A stretch of 64,000 bases of DNA from CAWFPR01 sp963817635 (GCA_963817635.1 CAWFPR010000013.1:216345-280344), one strand, 5' to 3'. Counted from the first letter of the stretch, positions 48,519 to 59,140 are shown. Program-made: numbers and translations. The notes: a model not told the origin generated them from the sequence alone.

Positions 48519-49010
48519 TCAGCGGTGGAGCGGCTCGAACACCTGGTTGGGGTACGGGTTGGTCGCGGGCCGCTGTACGCGGTTGAAGCCGAAGTTCGTG
48601 GCCTGGTGGCAGTCGTTGCACGCGGTCGTCAACGCGTCGTACGCCTGCGTGAACGCCGCAGGATCCCTGCTCGCCACGGCCTTCCGCAGATCGTCGATCG
48701 GTCCGGTCACCATCCGTGGAATCGCGTCCTTCGGCGCCACGGGCGATTCCTTGTGCGTCGGGTGCAGCTTGACCACGTCGTCGAATCCCTCACCGAGTTC
48801 GTCGATCTCGTAGGCCGCCAGGTCCCAGTTTCCCGCCTCACCGGCCAGCCAGAGCTTCGTGTGGCGCATCTGCTGCAGGCTCATGATCTCGCCGAGCCCG
48901 GGGACGAAAGGCTCGGCCGCGGCCGGTGTCGCCGGACGACTGCACGCACCCGCCGTGAGGCAGGCTGCGACGGCGAGGGTGCCGAGTGACCGATGCACGA
49001 TTGTCTGCAC
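48519..49010 (-). CDS. Putative lipoprotein with a single CxxCH heme motif
   Basis: The 163-residue protein starts with GTG after GGAGGTCAGC. It has an export signal with a possible lipobox (LAVAAC) and a single CNDCH motif near residue 138 in LTTACNDCHQATNFGF. The preceding helical part (MSLQQMRHTKLWLAGEAGNWDLAAYEI) resembles small cytochrome-c-like proteins of Bacteroidota and Acidobacteriota. An electron-transfer role is inferred. Confidence 0.72.
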   Translation of the reverse strand: MQTIVHRSLGTLAVAACLTAGACSRPATPAAAEPFVPGLGEIMSLQQMRHTKLWLAGEAGNWDLAAYEIDELGEGFDDVVKLHPTHKESPVAPKDAIPRMVTGPIDDLRKAVASRDPAAFTQAYDALTTACNDCHQATNFGFNRVQRPATNPYPNQVFEPLHR

Positions 49011-49154
49011 GCTGACCTCCACGGGCGGCGCGTGGGAAATCTGTCGAGCGGACCAGGTCGGGAGCGCGCCATCAGTGTGACACACACTGCTCGACACCGG
49101 AGACTGCGGGGACCACCGGTAGGAGTCGTGCGGCCAGCCCCGCAGGGCCGGCCT

Positions 49155-49411
49155 CATCCGCGGGTTTCTATTTCCTCGATGCGCGCGCGGGCCCTGCGCC
49201 TCAACTCGGCGGCATCCTGGGCGATCCGGCGTTCCTCGTGGCGGTCGGGGCGCGGCGCGCGCCGGTCGAGCGCCGCAATGAGGTCACGAAGGGCGGTAAG
49301 CACCCCGTCATTTCGTTGACGTCCGTCTCGCGTCAGGGCCGGGTGCGGAATCGAGCGTCCTCTTTCCAGCGGGCCGACGCGGTGTGCACGCGCGTCGCAT
49401 TCGTCAGGCAT
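49155..49411 (-). CDS. Hypothetical protein, 85 residues
   Basis: A Arg/Ala/Glu-rich helical protein (LTALRDLIAALDRRAPRPDRH, AAELRRRARARIEEIE). Base composition by codon position looks coding, and the downstream gene is on the same strand. No family recognised, and the true start is uncertain. Confidence 0.5.
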
Positions 49412-49658
49412 ACCCGGTAAGACGCGCGCAACTCCCGGAGGGTTAACAGCCCTAGTGTCACATAACGGGACAACTCACCGCCTCGCGCGGCGCCGGCGCT
49501 TCGGCGTGACCTCTAGGTCCGGATATCCGGCTCCGAACCCTGAAGTGACGCAACCGCGCGCCCCGCAACTGAGAGTGGGGCAGTCGCCTGAACGAGCGGC
49601 GAAGGGGAATCGCATCGCGGTGGTCGGGCGCGACGTCATCGTCATACAATCTCCAATC

Positions 49659-50555
49659 GTGCCGAGGCTGTGCCGGGTGTTCGGGGTGGTGATCGCTGCG
49701 GCGAGCGTGGTCTCGACGGCAGTGGCCGCGCGGCAGGGTGTCGAGGGTGACGGCGAACTCGGCCGGGTGCTCCAGCGAGTCGGAGACGGGGTCGAGCGGT
49801 ACTTCGCGCGTGCGCAGCGCATCGTCTGTCTCGAGACCGTGACGTGGCTGCCTCTCGGCACGAGTCCCGGGCTTGGCGAGTTGTCGCGGCGGATCGAGTC
49901 GGAGCTGTCGCTGGCGTGGGATGCGGCCGGAGCCGGTCAGGCCGCGCGCGACATCAGGACCGTGCGGCGGGTGCTGAAAGTGAACGGCCGTCCACCACGT
50001 CCTCGCGATCCGCGCAACTGCACGACCCCGGAGCAGACGGAGACGGAAGAAGCGCCGCTGGCGATGCTGCTGCCCGAGATGCGCGACCAGTATCGATTCA
50101 AGCTCGCGGGCACGCGGCGCGTGCAGGGTCGCGAGACGCTGCTCGTGGACTACGTCGAGACGGCCCGGCCGCGGATCGAGTCGAGCCTGGTCGAGGGCAA
50201 CGAGGACTGCATCAGCTACACGATCGACGGCGGCAGCCGCGGCCGCGTCTGGATCGACGCCGACAGCTATGACGTCGTGCGGCTGGATCGGCACGTCTCG
50301 GGGATGCTGGACATCCCGCTGCCCCGCAAGATGGCCCAGCGGTACGGCCACACAGGCGAACTGACGCTCGAGCGGTCCGACACCACGATTGAGTTCGAGT
50401 CCGTGGAGTTTCGCGATCCGGACGAGGTGCTGGTCCTGCCGGTGTCCATGGTCGAGATGCGCGAGACCCGCGGCTCAGGCGTGCCCCACCTCCGGACGAC
50501 GACCGAATACACTGATTACCGGCGGTTCCTGACCGGCAGCCGCATCGTGCGCTGA
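49659..50555 (+). CDS. Secreted hypothetical protein (LolA-like outline)
   Basis: The 298-residue protein starts with GTG, followed by a signal peptide (RVFGVVIAAASVVSTAVAARQ). The rest is mostly beta-strands, with the phrase GGSRGRVWIDADSYDVVRLD. This wording is common in acidobacterial secreted proteins that resemble outer-membrane lipoprotein carriers. TACAAT lies eight bases before the GTG, so the transcript may lack a leader. Function unknown. Confidence 0.68.
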   Translation: MPRLCRVFGVVIAAASVVSTAVAARQGVEGDGELGRVLQRVGDGVERYFARAQRIVCLETVTWLPLGTSPGLGELSRRIESELSLAWDAAGAGQAARDIRTVRRVLKVNGRPPRPRDPRNCTTPEQTETEEAPLAMLLPEMRDQYRFKLAGTRRVQGRETLLVDYVETARPRIESSLVEGNEDCISYTIDGGSRGRVWIDADSYDVVRLDRHVSGMLDIPLPRKMAQRYGHTGELTLERSDTTIEFESVEFRDPDEVLVLPVSMVEMRETRGSGVPHLRTTTEYTDYRRFLTGSRIVR

Positions 50556-50755
50556 CGGCCGGGTCGGGCCCGCGTGCGCAAGCCGCGCGGGTGCCGGCAA
50601 TCGATCACACAAATGGCGCCCGGCGACGAGATTCTGAAATGGACCCGGACCCTGCCGGAGCCGATTAGTCCTGTGTGCTGAGCAGTTACACCCTTCCGCC
50701 GAATTGGCCTCCAGTTTGCGTTTGCGTGCCCGCTGCGATTGGACGGTCGTCCGAA

Positions 50756-53314
50756 ATGCCCTCGCCATTTCGCCTTCGGCATCTTGTCGCCCCGGCCGTG
50801 GCACTTGTCGTGGGACTGGGCGCTCGGCCGGGCCCTGTGGCCGACATCGGGACGCGAGTTCGTCTTCGCCGGCCTGATGCTCGCCGCGATTGTCGCGGCG
50901 CTTCCCTGGCTGCCTACTCAGGACAACGATTGGTTGACGCTCCGGCTGGAATTCGTCGTCGAGATCGCGACGCTTCTGGCGTTCGGTCCTGGCCCGGCGA
51001 TGCTCGTCGCGGCGTGCGCACTGTTCACGCGTCATCTGTCCGATCCGCACGCGGCGCCGTGGAGGCAGCAGTTGGTGAACGCCGTCGGCGTCCTGGCCGC
51101 CTTGTGGGCCGCTGGCGTGGTACACAGCGCGCTCGGGGGCGGCAACGACGTCATCGCCGTCCCGGGCGACGCGTCGGCGATCGCGGCCGTATCCTCGCCT
51201 ACTGCCTGGTCATGAGCGCGTTGAGCGATGTGCTGGGGCCGCTGGCCTTCCGGCAGCCGCTACCCGACGGCTGGCGCTGGTGGCCGGCGCGCTTTGTGCG
51301 GGCCTCGTCTGTATATTTCGTGGGTGGCATTGTCGCCGCGGGCATTGCCGGTCTGATGGACCGGCACGCGTGGGAGGCGCTGGCGGTCGCCGCCGTGCCG
51401 CTGAGCCTCGCGTATCGCGTCTACGTGGACCACGTCGGGGGCCTCGACACCGAGCGCCGGAGCTCAGCCGCGCTCTCGCACGAAGTCAGCGAGCACCGGC
51501 TCGCCGTCCAGTCGATGAAGCGGGATGCGGACCGGCTCCGGCTGGCGGCGCAGGTTGCCAACGACGGCCTCTGGGAGTGGGATCTCCAGACGCAGCAGTT
51601 CCAGGTCACCGGGCCCTGGAAGGCGCTGCTCGGACTGCCGGACAGCACGGCCATCGAGTCGCCGGCGCAGTGGCTCGATCGCGTGCACCGGGACGACCTT
51701 GCCGCGCTCAAGTCCGCACTCCATGCGTATCTGTCCGGTTCGAGCAGCCGGTTCCAGCACGAGCATCGGGTCCGGCACGAGGACGGCACCTACCGGCGGT
51801 TCCTGTGCCGCGGGTGGCGGCCCGGGCGGCCGGCCGGCGCGCGCGCGCATCGCCGGGTCGCTGACCGACATGACCGACGCGCGTCGCGCAGGAGCGGCTC
51901 CGCACCGCGGTCTTCCGCGATCCCCTGACCGGCCTCAACAACCGCGCGGTGTTCGTCGAACGGCTCGGGCGGCGGCTGCAGGATCTGCAGCAGCAGCGGC
52001 GCGGCGGCGACGGTTCGCCGTGACTGTATCTCGACCTCGACCGCTTCAAGGTGGTCAACGACAGCCTCGGCCACCACATCGGCGACGAGCTGCTGGTCGG
52101 CCGTGTCGCGGCGGCTCGAGTCGTGCCTCCGCCCGGGGGACATGCTCGCCCGGCTCGGCGGCGACGAGTTCGCGATCCTGCTGAACGGGCTCGGCGACCG
52201 ACGCAGGCCAACGCGATCGCCGTTCCGGATGCAGGACGCGCTGGGCGAGCCGTTCTCGATCGGCGGCCGCGAAGTCTTCACGTCGCGCCAGCATCGGCAT
52301 CGCGATCGGCGACGACGCAGTACACGAGCCCCGACGAGATGATGCGCGACGCCGACACCGCGATGTATCAGGCCAAGGCGCACGGCAAGGCGCGCGCACG
52401 AGCTGTTCGACGCCGAGATGCACGCCCGCGCGCGTCGACCGGCTGGCGCTCGAGACCGATCTGCGGCACGCGCCGTCAAGAGCCAGACTCGAGGTGCACT
52501 ACCAGCCGATCGTGTCGCTCGCGTCGGGCATGAGCAGGGGTTCGAATCGCTCGTGCGCTGGACGCGCAACGGCAAGGCCGGTGTCGCCCGCCGACGTTCA
52601 TCCCGATCGCCGAGGAGCTGGGGCTCATCGATCAGCTTGGCACGCTGGGTGCTGCGAGGAGGCCTGCGCGACGTTCGCGGACGTGGCAGCGCGCGATTCC
52701 CGGCCACGGCCTCGAGTGCATCACCGTCAACGTGTCCAGCCGCCAGCTCATGCAGCGACGGGTTCCTGCGCGTCGTCGAGCGCGCCGTCCGGCGCGCGCG
52801 GCTGAAGCCGTCCACGCTGCGCATCGAGATCACCGAGACCGCGCTGCTGGACCGACCCCAGCGAGCGCCGCGCGGTGCTCGGCGAGCTGCGGGATTCGGC
52901 GTCAAGATCTACCTGGACGACTTCGGCACCGGCTATTCGTCGCTGAGCCACCTGCACAAGCTGCCGGTCGACGCGCTCAAGATCGATCGCTCGTTCGTGC
53001 GGAGCCTGTCGCGGCCGGACCGTCCGGCCATCGTCGAGAGCATTCTGGCGCTGGCGCGCACGCTCCATACCAGCGTGGTTGCGGAAGGCATCGAGACGAG
53101 CGTGCAGGCGCGCGAGCTGGAACGGCTCGGGTGCACGCACGCGCAGGGTTTCCTCTTCTCGCGGGCCGTGTCCACGGCGTCCGCCGAGCAGATCGTCTCC
53201 GCGCGCAGGCCTCTCGGTCCGAAGGGCGAGGAGGGTCTCGCGGCGCGCGGCCGCCAGCTGACGCCAGGACGCTCGCGATCGCGGTGTGCGCCCTTGGCGG
53301 GCGCGGCTGCATGA
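50756..53314 (+). pseudogene. PAS-GGDEF-EAL cyclic-di-GMP protein broken by many frameshifts
   Basis: Successive frames give a multi-span membrane domain (50756-51450), a PAS domain (LRLAAQVANDGLWEWDLQT), a GGDEF domain (FRDPLTGLNNRAVFVERL, LYLDLDRFKVVNDSLGHH, LARLGGDEFAILL) and an EAL domain (HYQPIVSLASG, FESLVRW with Glu kept, YLDDFGTGYSSLSHL, LKIDRSFV, VAEGIET). At least eight frame changes fall between 50,850 and 52,900. The domain motifs are all intact, so the ancestral protein was a bifunctional diguanylate cyclase/phosphodiesterase. The density of breaks is highest in the window; this may be local sequence error rather than true decay. Confidence 0.75.
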
Positions 53315-53549
53315 GCGACCTACGTGGGTGCGCGAAGGGCCGCAGCCGTCGATCCAGGCGAGGCCCTCAGGGCGGGGCAGGCGTGTTCATTCGGCACGCT
53401 CGGATACACGCTGCGGAGCAAGAGTTAGCCGCGCCTGACTGATTCATCTGCCGCCCGCTCGCGGCCGCTGCCAATCAGGCTGGCTCCAATGTCGGGACGC
53501 GCTGGACCCAAGCGCAGAGCCCGAAGGTGTGAATTTGTTGGAAAAATTC

Positions 53550-53597
53550 GGAGCCGGCGACCCGACTTGAACGGGTGACCTGCTGATTACGAATCAG
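53550..53597 (-). other. Left attachment site, partial tRNA-Thr copy
   Basis: This matches tRNA-Thr(CGT) from the anticodon stem to the CC of the 3' end, with one G-to-A change at 53565. It lacks the 5' half, so it is an att repeat and not a tRNA gene. Confidence 0.9.
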
Positions 53598-53739
53598 TTC
53601 GAAGCTGAATTTCGCTGCAAACCCCTGCAACGCCTGAACGACACGATTCACAACAAGTTCCTGACGACGCTACGCTTGCGAGCATGAAGGCTGTTCAGCC
53701 GGGTGCAGCCGCGATCGGCCAAGTCGTCACGATTCTGTT

Positions 53740-53758
53740 ACCCCGGTGTTACCCGAAG
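53740..53758 (+). repeat. Subterminal 19-bp repeat, left copy
   Basis: ACCCCGGTGTTACCCGAAG is identical to 60323-60341 near the other end and in the same orientation. It contains two GTTACCC-like units. It may be an integrase arm site. Confidence 0.65.
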
Positions 53759-53770
53759 CACGGTGATCTC

Positions 53771-55033
53771 ATGGTCGCGCACTCCTCTGACCGATCCGTT
53801 CCTCCGGTCGCTTCGGCCGGCCGAGCACGGACGCGTCGGAGTACTGGGACGACGAACGTGACTGGCTCTCGGTGCGCGTGTCGACCAGCCGAGCAAGACC
53901 TGGTTCGTCGTGTATCGAGTCAACGGACGGCTGCGCCGCTACACGCTCGGCGTGTATCCGGTGCTGGGTCTCGCCGACGCGCGACGGAAGGCGACGGCAG
54001 CACTGCGCGAGGTTGCGGGACGGCGCCGATCCGGCGGCCGGAAAGATCGAGGCACGGCGCGCCGAGACGTTCGCGGAACTGCGCGAAGGAGTACATCGAG
54101 CGCCACGCGAAGTCAAGAAGCGGCGGCGACGAGGACATGCGGCTGCTGAACGGATCGCCGCACAAGAAGAAGACGGGCAAGACGGCCGCACGTGCCGCTC
54201 GTCAAGCGGTGGGGCGCGATGAAGGTGCAGCGACATCACGCGGCGCGACGTCCGCGAGCTGCTCGACGAAATCGCCGAGCGCGCGCCCGATCATGGCGAA
54301 CCGCACGCTCGCGCTCGTCCGCAAGATGTTCAACTTCGCGATCGAGCACGACTGGCTCGACGTCGAATCCCTGCCAGATGGTCAAGCGGGTCGCGCCGCG
54401 AGCGGCCGCGCGACCGCGTGCTGAGCGAGGACGAGATCCGCGCCGTCTGGAAGGCGCTCGACGACGAGCATCCGGTCGATGGCGGCGCTGATTCCGCTTG
54501 CGTCTGCTCACGGCCCAGCGCGGCGGCGAAGTGCACGGCGCGGCGTGGGACGGAGATCGATCTGACGGCCGGCTGGTGGACGATTCCCGCCGAGCGCAGC
54601 AAGAACGGCCTGGCGCATCGCGTGCCGCTGTCGCCGCAGGCCTCGGATCTTCAGGATCCTCACAGACGCTCAAGGCCGGTCGCTGACGACAGGAGACTCG
54701 TCGCCGTGGGTCTTTCCGAGCACCGCGGAAGACCGGGCCGCACGTCGCATCACGCGCAGAAGGCGATCGAGCGCATCGTCGAGCGATCGGGGGTCGAGTT
54801 CCGCGGGCACGACCTGCGCCGGACGGCCGCCAGCCTGATGGTCGGCGCCGGCGTGCCCCGGCTGGTCGTCTCGAAGATTCTCAACCACGTCGAGACGGGC
54901 GTCACGGCCGTCTACGACCGGCACAGCTACGACCCCGAGAAGCGCGCGGCGCTGGACTACTGGGGCAATCGGCTGGAGCAGATCGTGAGCGCTGCAGCAG
55001 CCGGCGAAGGTGCTGGCGTTCGCCGCGCGGTGA
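53771..55033 (+). CDS. P4-type tyrosine integrase (multiple frameshifts)
   Basis: Joining frames gives an N-terminal DUF4102-like arm-binding domain (LTDPFLRSLRPAEHGR, RVNGRLRRYTLGVYPVLGLADAR), a SAM-like core-binding domain (MANRTLALVRKMFNFAIEHDWLD) and a catalytic domain. Catalytic residues visible are Arg in LTAQRGGEV, HxLR in GHDLRRTAASLM, His in LNHVETGV and Tyr in VYDRHSYDPEKR. The tail resolves as LAFAAR with a stop at 55033. Roughly eight single-base frame changes interrupt it. It lies next to the left attachment repeat and is the expected recombinase of the element. Confidence 0.83.
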
Positions 55034-55069
55034 GCCCGAGCTGGCGGGCTATGCCCGTATTGGCATATA

Positions 55070-55468
55070 ATGAGGACAGCCGCGACGCGCCTGAGACGAA
55101 CGCCGAAACCCGTTCGATGGGTTGGCGCGAGCAAGGACGACCTGAGCGCCTTTCCGCACGACGTCAAGCTCCGCGTCGGCGGCGCGCTGTGGGATGCGCA
55201 GGTTGGCCTGAAATCGCCGCTGGCAAAGCCGCTCAAGGGCTTCGGCGGCGCCGGCGTGCTGGAAGTCGTGGTGGACTTCGACGGCAACGCGTTTCGGACG
55301 GTCTACACGGTCAGGTTCGCCGAGGCCGTCTACGTGCTGCACGCGTTCCAGAAGAAGTCGAAGAAGGGGATCGCGACGCCGAAGGCCGAACTGGATCTGA
55401 TCCGCCTGCGCCTCGCACGCGCCAAAGAGGACTACGAACAATGGCGAAGAAGTCGCCCATCGCCGTAA
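55070..55468 (+). CDS. RelE/HigB-type toxin (phage Gp49-like)
   Basis: The 132-residue protein contains the family phrase KPVRWVGASKDDLSAFPHDVK, then KPLKGFGGAGVLEVVVDF and AVYVLHAFQKKSKKGI. These are typical of the Gp49-like HigB branch of RelE mRNA interferases. The gene overlaps the antitoxin by 28 bases, with the toxin first as in higBA loci. TATAAT overlaps the ATG itself (55066-55071), so either the start is further in or this is not the promoter. Confidence 0.85.
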   Translation: MRTAATRLRRTPKPVRWVGASKDDLSAFPHDVKLRVGGALWDAQVGLKSPLAKPLKGFGGAGVLEVVVDFDGNAFRTVYTVRFAEAVYVLHAFQKKSKKGIATPKAELDLIRLRLARAKEDYEQWRRSRPSP

Positions 55469-55785
55469 CTCCCGGTTCCGGAAACGTGTTCGCCGACATT
55501 GGCGTTCGGGAACCCGAAGAAGAGCTGGCGAAGGCGCAGCTTGCGAGCCGGATTCGCGACATCGTCCGGCAGCGTCGCCTGACACAGGTCGCCGCCGCGA
55601 CGATGCTGCGCATCGATCAGCCGAAGGTCTCGGCGCTGCTGAACGGCCGTCTGACAAGCTTCTCGAGCGAGCGTCTGATGCGGCTCCTGACGCGCCTCGG
55701 TCAGGACGTCGAGATCGTCGTCAGGACGACCCCTCGCGATCGCCAGCACGGGCGGATTCGTGTTGTCGAAGAGACTCGTGCCTGA
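55441..55785 (+). CDS. HigA-type XRE antitoxin
   Basis: The 114-residue protein has a helix-turn-helix of the XRE type (RIRDIVRQRRLTQVAAATMLRI, then QPKVSALLNGRLTSFSSERL). The ATG lies inside the toxin gene. It should neutralise the upstream toxin and repress the operon. The LNGRLTxFSxERL wording is the standard HigA2-like pattern. Confidence 0.88.
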   Translation: MAKKSPIAVTPGSGNVFADIGVREPEEELAKAQLASRIRDIVRQRRLTQVAAATMLRIDQPKVSALLNGRLTSFSSERLMRLLTRLGQDVEIVVRTTPRDRQHGRIRVVEETRA

Positions 55786-56265
55786 ACATCCGGCCGAAAG
55801 CGGCCCGTGCCCGAGGATTGCCGGGCACTGAACGCTGCCACGCGCCCCGAGACGAATCTGGGCTTCCGTCTCGTCCACGCGTTGATTGTCGCCATCCAGA
55901 TCCACGATGTGAGACTGATCCCGGCCAGGCGGAGGACTGGGATCGGTACAGCCCACAGGGCCACGCCCGCGTCCTGAACCCTGCCGAGCTCGAGCCCACA
56001 GCGACACCCGACGACGATCGCTCCAGCGACGATGTCGAAGACGGGCGTCCGTCCGAAGAATGCTCGAAGTGGCTGGTCTCACGGCGTCTCGGTGGCCCTC
56101 TACGGGGCTGAGTCCGGAGCCAGCGCGACCTGCGGCACGGTGGCCCTCGCGTCGGCCCCCACGGTGGCCCTTCGCGGTGGCCCCGACCGCATCGAAATCC
56201 CATTGATGGAGCGCGTCGCTTGCACGAGGGCGGGCGGCGTCAGAGCCAGGTTTCGGGGCTGCTGG
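55786..56265. other. Non-coding stretch between the antitoxin and the IS91 element
   Basis: About 480 bases without a convincing gene. The second half has several short GGTGGCCCT direct repeats (56090-56190). Confidence 0.4.
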
Positions 56266-56343
56266 GCGAAGGGGAGCGACCCCGGTTACCGGCGGTCCGG
56301 CGCGCCCAGCGCCGGCCCCGACCGGGGTCGCTCCCCCTTCGCG
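56266..56343. repeat. Large inverted repeat, candidate IS91 left terminus
   Basis: GCGAAGGGGAGCGACCCCGGT (split here at one bulge) at 56266-56286 pairs with its complement at 56321-56343, around a GC-rich loop. It lies 150 bases upstream of the transposase, where IS91-type elements carry a hairpin terminus. Confidence 0.55.
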
Positions 56344-56493
56344 CATCACGCGACCGTCCAACCCGCCGCTGTAAGAATCACACCCTTGAGCTCGCCGTAG
56401 TCTTGCAATTTCTGCATTTCCCACTGGCCCTGAGCAATCTGGACGCGGGCGTGACGCGCCGAGGATTGGCACCGCCCGTGCGCCGGTGGCCAC

Positions 56494-58013
56494 GTGCCCT
56501 CAGCGCCGGTCTATCAGCAGCGGTCGCCCGGCGACACCGTGCTGTACCGGATCATCCGTGAGCACTTCGAGACGTTCCGCGCCCAGGCTGCGGCGCTGCG
56601 TGACGGCGAGGGCTTGCCTCAGTTCGTCGAGCAGGCCTTCCGTGATTTCCTCCGCTGCGGCTGGCTGGCGGCGGCTTCGCGCGCTTTCGTTGCGGCGGCT
56701 GTGGATTCGACCGCCTGGTGGCCTTCTCGTGCAAGGGGCGTGCGCTGTGTCCGAGCTGCGGCGGCCGCCGGATGGCCGAGCGGGCCGCACACCTCGTCGA
56801 TCGGGTGCTTCCCGACGTCCCGATCCGGCAGTGGGTGCTGAGTGTGCCGTACCGATTGCGGTACCAGCTCGCGTGGGACCACGACCTGTGCCGGGCGGTC
56901 GCCGGCGTCATGGTCCGGAGCATCTGTCGGGTCCTAGTCGATCGTGCCCGCGACGTGGGCGTCGAGGGTGGCCGCGGCGGCGCGGTCGTGATGATTCAGC
57001 GATTCGGCGACGCGCTCAACCTGAACGTCCACTTCCACGCGCTCGTCCCGGACGGCGTCTTCGCCGCTGAACCTGGCCGGTGGACGTTTCACCGGGTCGG
57101 TCGGCTGACGGCGCTCGACGCCGAAGAGGTGCTGGCCGCCGTTGAACCGCTCGTGGACTGCCGGGTCCGCGCGCACGGCGGGCTCGATGACGAGGGCGGG
57201 AGCGATCCTTGGACTCAAGAGGCCCCGCTGCTCGCGGGGCTGGCCGCTGCGTCGGTGCAGGGCGTGAACGCGCTGGCTCCGCGCGTCGGGCGTCGCCCGG
57301 CCCGACTGGGCAACAGCCTCGCCGCGAGACCGGCGATGCCGCTGGTCCCCGACGGGTGCGCGGCGCGCGCCAACGGCTACAGCCTTCACGCGGGTGTCGT
57401 CGTCCCGGCCGGGCAGCGCGACCGCCTCGAGCGCGTCTGCCGCTACGTGCTGCGGCCGCCGGTGGCGACCGACCGCCTCCACCTGACGGACGACGGACGC
57501 GTGCGCCTCTCGCTTCGCCACCCCTGGAGCGACGGGACGACTGACCTGGTGTTCACACCGCTCGAGCTACTCGAGCGCCTGGCGGTGCTGGTGCCGCGGC
57601 CGCGCATCAACCTGATCTTGTACTTTGGCGTGCTCGGGGCGCGAGCGGCGGCGCGGGCCGAGGTGGCCGGCCGGCGTGGGCTCGAGGTGGACGACGCGCC
57701 GACGACAGACCCTGCTGAGCCCGAGGCGGCCTCTGGCGACCGCGCCGAGTCTGCAGGCGGCGGCAACCGGTCGTGGGCGACGCTGATGCAGCGGACGTTC
57801 GGCCTCGACGTCCTGGCGTGCCCACGCTGCGGCGGGCGACTCCGGCTGATTGCGCTCATCGAGCGGGCCGCCGTGATCAGGCGGATCCTCGGGCACCTCG
57901 GGCTGCCGACCGAAGTGCCGCTGCCGCAGCCGGCACAATCGCCGCCCGCAACCTGGTTCGATGAATCGACTCTGGTCGGTGACCAGACCGACGGGTTCAC
58001 GCCGGCTTCGTGA
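56494..58013 (+). CDS. IS91-family HUH transposase (one frameshift)
   Basis: The first frame gives YQQRSPGDTVLYRIIREHFETF and FVEQAFRDFLRCGWLA. After a change near 56665 the next frame continues FARFRCGGCGFDRLVAFSCK and CPSCGGRRMAERAAHL, the N-terminal zinc-binding domain. The HUH motif follows (NVHFHALVPDGVF), then the tyrosine region (CRYVLRPPVATDRL) and a C-terminal CPRCGGRLRLIALIE. It should nick and transfer one strand during rolling-circle transposition. Apart from the single frame change it looks complete (about 505 residues). Confidence 0.88.
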
Positions 58014-58140
58014 GCGGCGGCCGGCCGTGGCGCTACCCGTGTCTCGTGCGGCGCACCGTGGGAGCCCCAATGTGCGCAGTGGGCGCGTGGAGGCGGACAA
58101 TCGCGCTTGCAGCGAGCGACCGAGAGGGCTAATCTGCGCT

Positions 58141-58232
58141 GTGTCAGAGGAGAAACCGGGGCAGGGAGGCGGGGACCGGCGCGACGGACGTCTGAGAACG
58201 GGCGTTATGTTGGCTAATGCGGCCTATTGTCT
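58141..58232 (+). repeat. ~90-bp repeat after the transposase, copy A
   Basis: From GTGTCAGAG to GCCTATTGTCT, about 95 percent identical to 59930-60017. It starts 127 bases after the transposase stop and is the likely right (origin) end of the IS91 element. Confidence 0.85.
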
Positions 58233-58246
58233 CAGGGAGGTGCCGG

Positions 58247-59140
58247 ATGACATCGTCGTCAGGCAGGACACGAACCCTCGTCGCGGCGGTCGCGGTGGTC
58301 GGCGGCGTGGCTCTGCTCAGCGCCGAACCGCAGGGCTCGCGTCCTTCTCCGAAGACGGTCGTCGCCGGACTCGGACTGGCGTCCGGGCGCGTGGGGCGCG
58401 TGACCGCGTACTTCGTGCCCGCGGATCGGGCGCGCGCGCTGGACATGGCCGGACACATCGAGGGCGCGGCGGCCGTGTTCGAGCGTGAGCTTGGCCTGTC
58501 GTTCCCGGTCGAGTTGGCCGCGCTCCGGCCCGACAAGTGGTTCTCCGAGTTTCCCGGTGTTCCGTACGCCGTGCCCTGGACGTCCATGAAGGAACGCCTG
58601 CTGCTTGTCCCGTCCTCGCTGACCGAGGGGGTGATGGTCGAGGGGCGCAGTCCGGCGGCGGCGAAGGGTCTCGTCGACTTCGTCGCCCTCCACGAATACG
58701 GGCACGTCGCAGCCAGGGAGCTCTATCGGTCCGGCGATTCCGCCGACTACATCCCGGTGCACTGGTTCAGCGAACTCCTGGCAACCTATTTCGCGTATGC
58801 CTACGTGGCTCCGACTGACGCCACGTGGGCGGCGACGATCAAGCAGGCGGCCAAAGACGGCGTCGCAGGGTATGCGCCCAAGGTGTTGTCGCTCGACTGG
58901 ACGTTCATGGGGGCGATGTCTGGCCGCGAGTTGTCCGACACGTACGCGTGGTACCAGTTCACGCTGAATCTCCAGGCCATCGAGCTGTACGACAAGCACG
59001 GCCTCCCGTTGCTCGCCGCCCTGCGCCGGCTTTCATGGAGTCGCTCGCAGACGTGGACGACCGAGACACTGCTCGACGAGTTGCAGGGGCTGACGCCGGA
59101 CCTCGTGGACTGGGCGAGGCATTTCGGCGCCAGCCGATAG
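58247..59140 (+). CDS. Secreted HEYGH zinc metallopeptidase-like protein
   Basis: The 297-residue protein has a signal peptide (TLVAAVAVVGGVALLSAE) and a gluzincin-like site: VALHEYGHVAARELY, with a downstream glutamate in WFSELLATYFAYAYV about 24 residues later. The pattern suits a zinc peptidase, although I do not recognise a named family. AGGGAGGTGCCGG precedes the ATG. It is passenger DNA between the two ~90-bp repeats. Confidence 0.72.
   Translation: MTSSSGRTRTLVAAVAVVGGVALLSAEPQGSRPSPKTVVAGLGLASGRVGRVTAYFVPADRARALDMAGHIEGAAAVFERELGLSFPVELAALRPDKWFSEFPGVPYAVPWTSMKERLLLVPSSLTEGVMVEGRSPAAAKGLVDFVALHEYGHVAARELYRSGDSADYIPVHWFSELLATYFAYAYVAPTDATWAATIKQAAKDGVAGYAPKVLSLDWTFMGAMSGRELSDTYAWYQFTLNLQAIELYDKHGLPLLAALRRLSWSRSQTWTTETLLDELQGLTPDLVDWARHFGASR

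Larger units (their letters stand above)
56266..58232 (+). mobile_element. IS91-family insertion sequence
   Basis: The element comprises an upstream hairpin, a Y2/HUH transposase and a downstream ~90-bp sequence that recurs at 59930-60017. IS91 elements move by rolling circle without terminal inverted repeats. The outer limits here are inferred from the hairpin and the recurring sequence. Confidence 0.65.

Noticed and set aside
53550..53597. Possible tRNA gene
   Set aside because: Only the 3' half of tRNA-Thr is present, with no D arm or 5' acceptor strand. It is an attachment-site duplicate.
55066..55071. TATAAT promoter for the toxin-antitoxin operon
   Set aside because: It overlaps the annotated ATG and no -35 lies at the right spacing, so it is noted only as a possibility.
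55432..56493. Minus-strand 353-residue protein beside the IS91 element
   Set aside because: Low-complexity Arg/Gly/Pro sequence, antisense to the antitoxin and the hairpin, with no motif.
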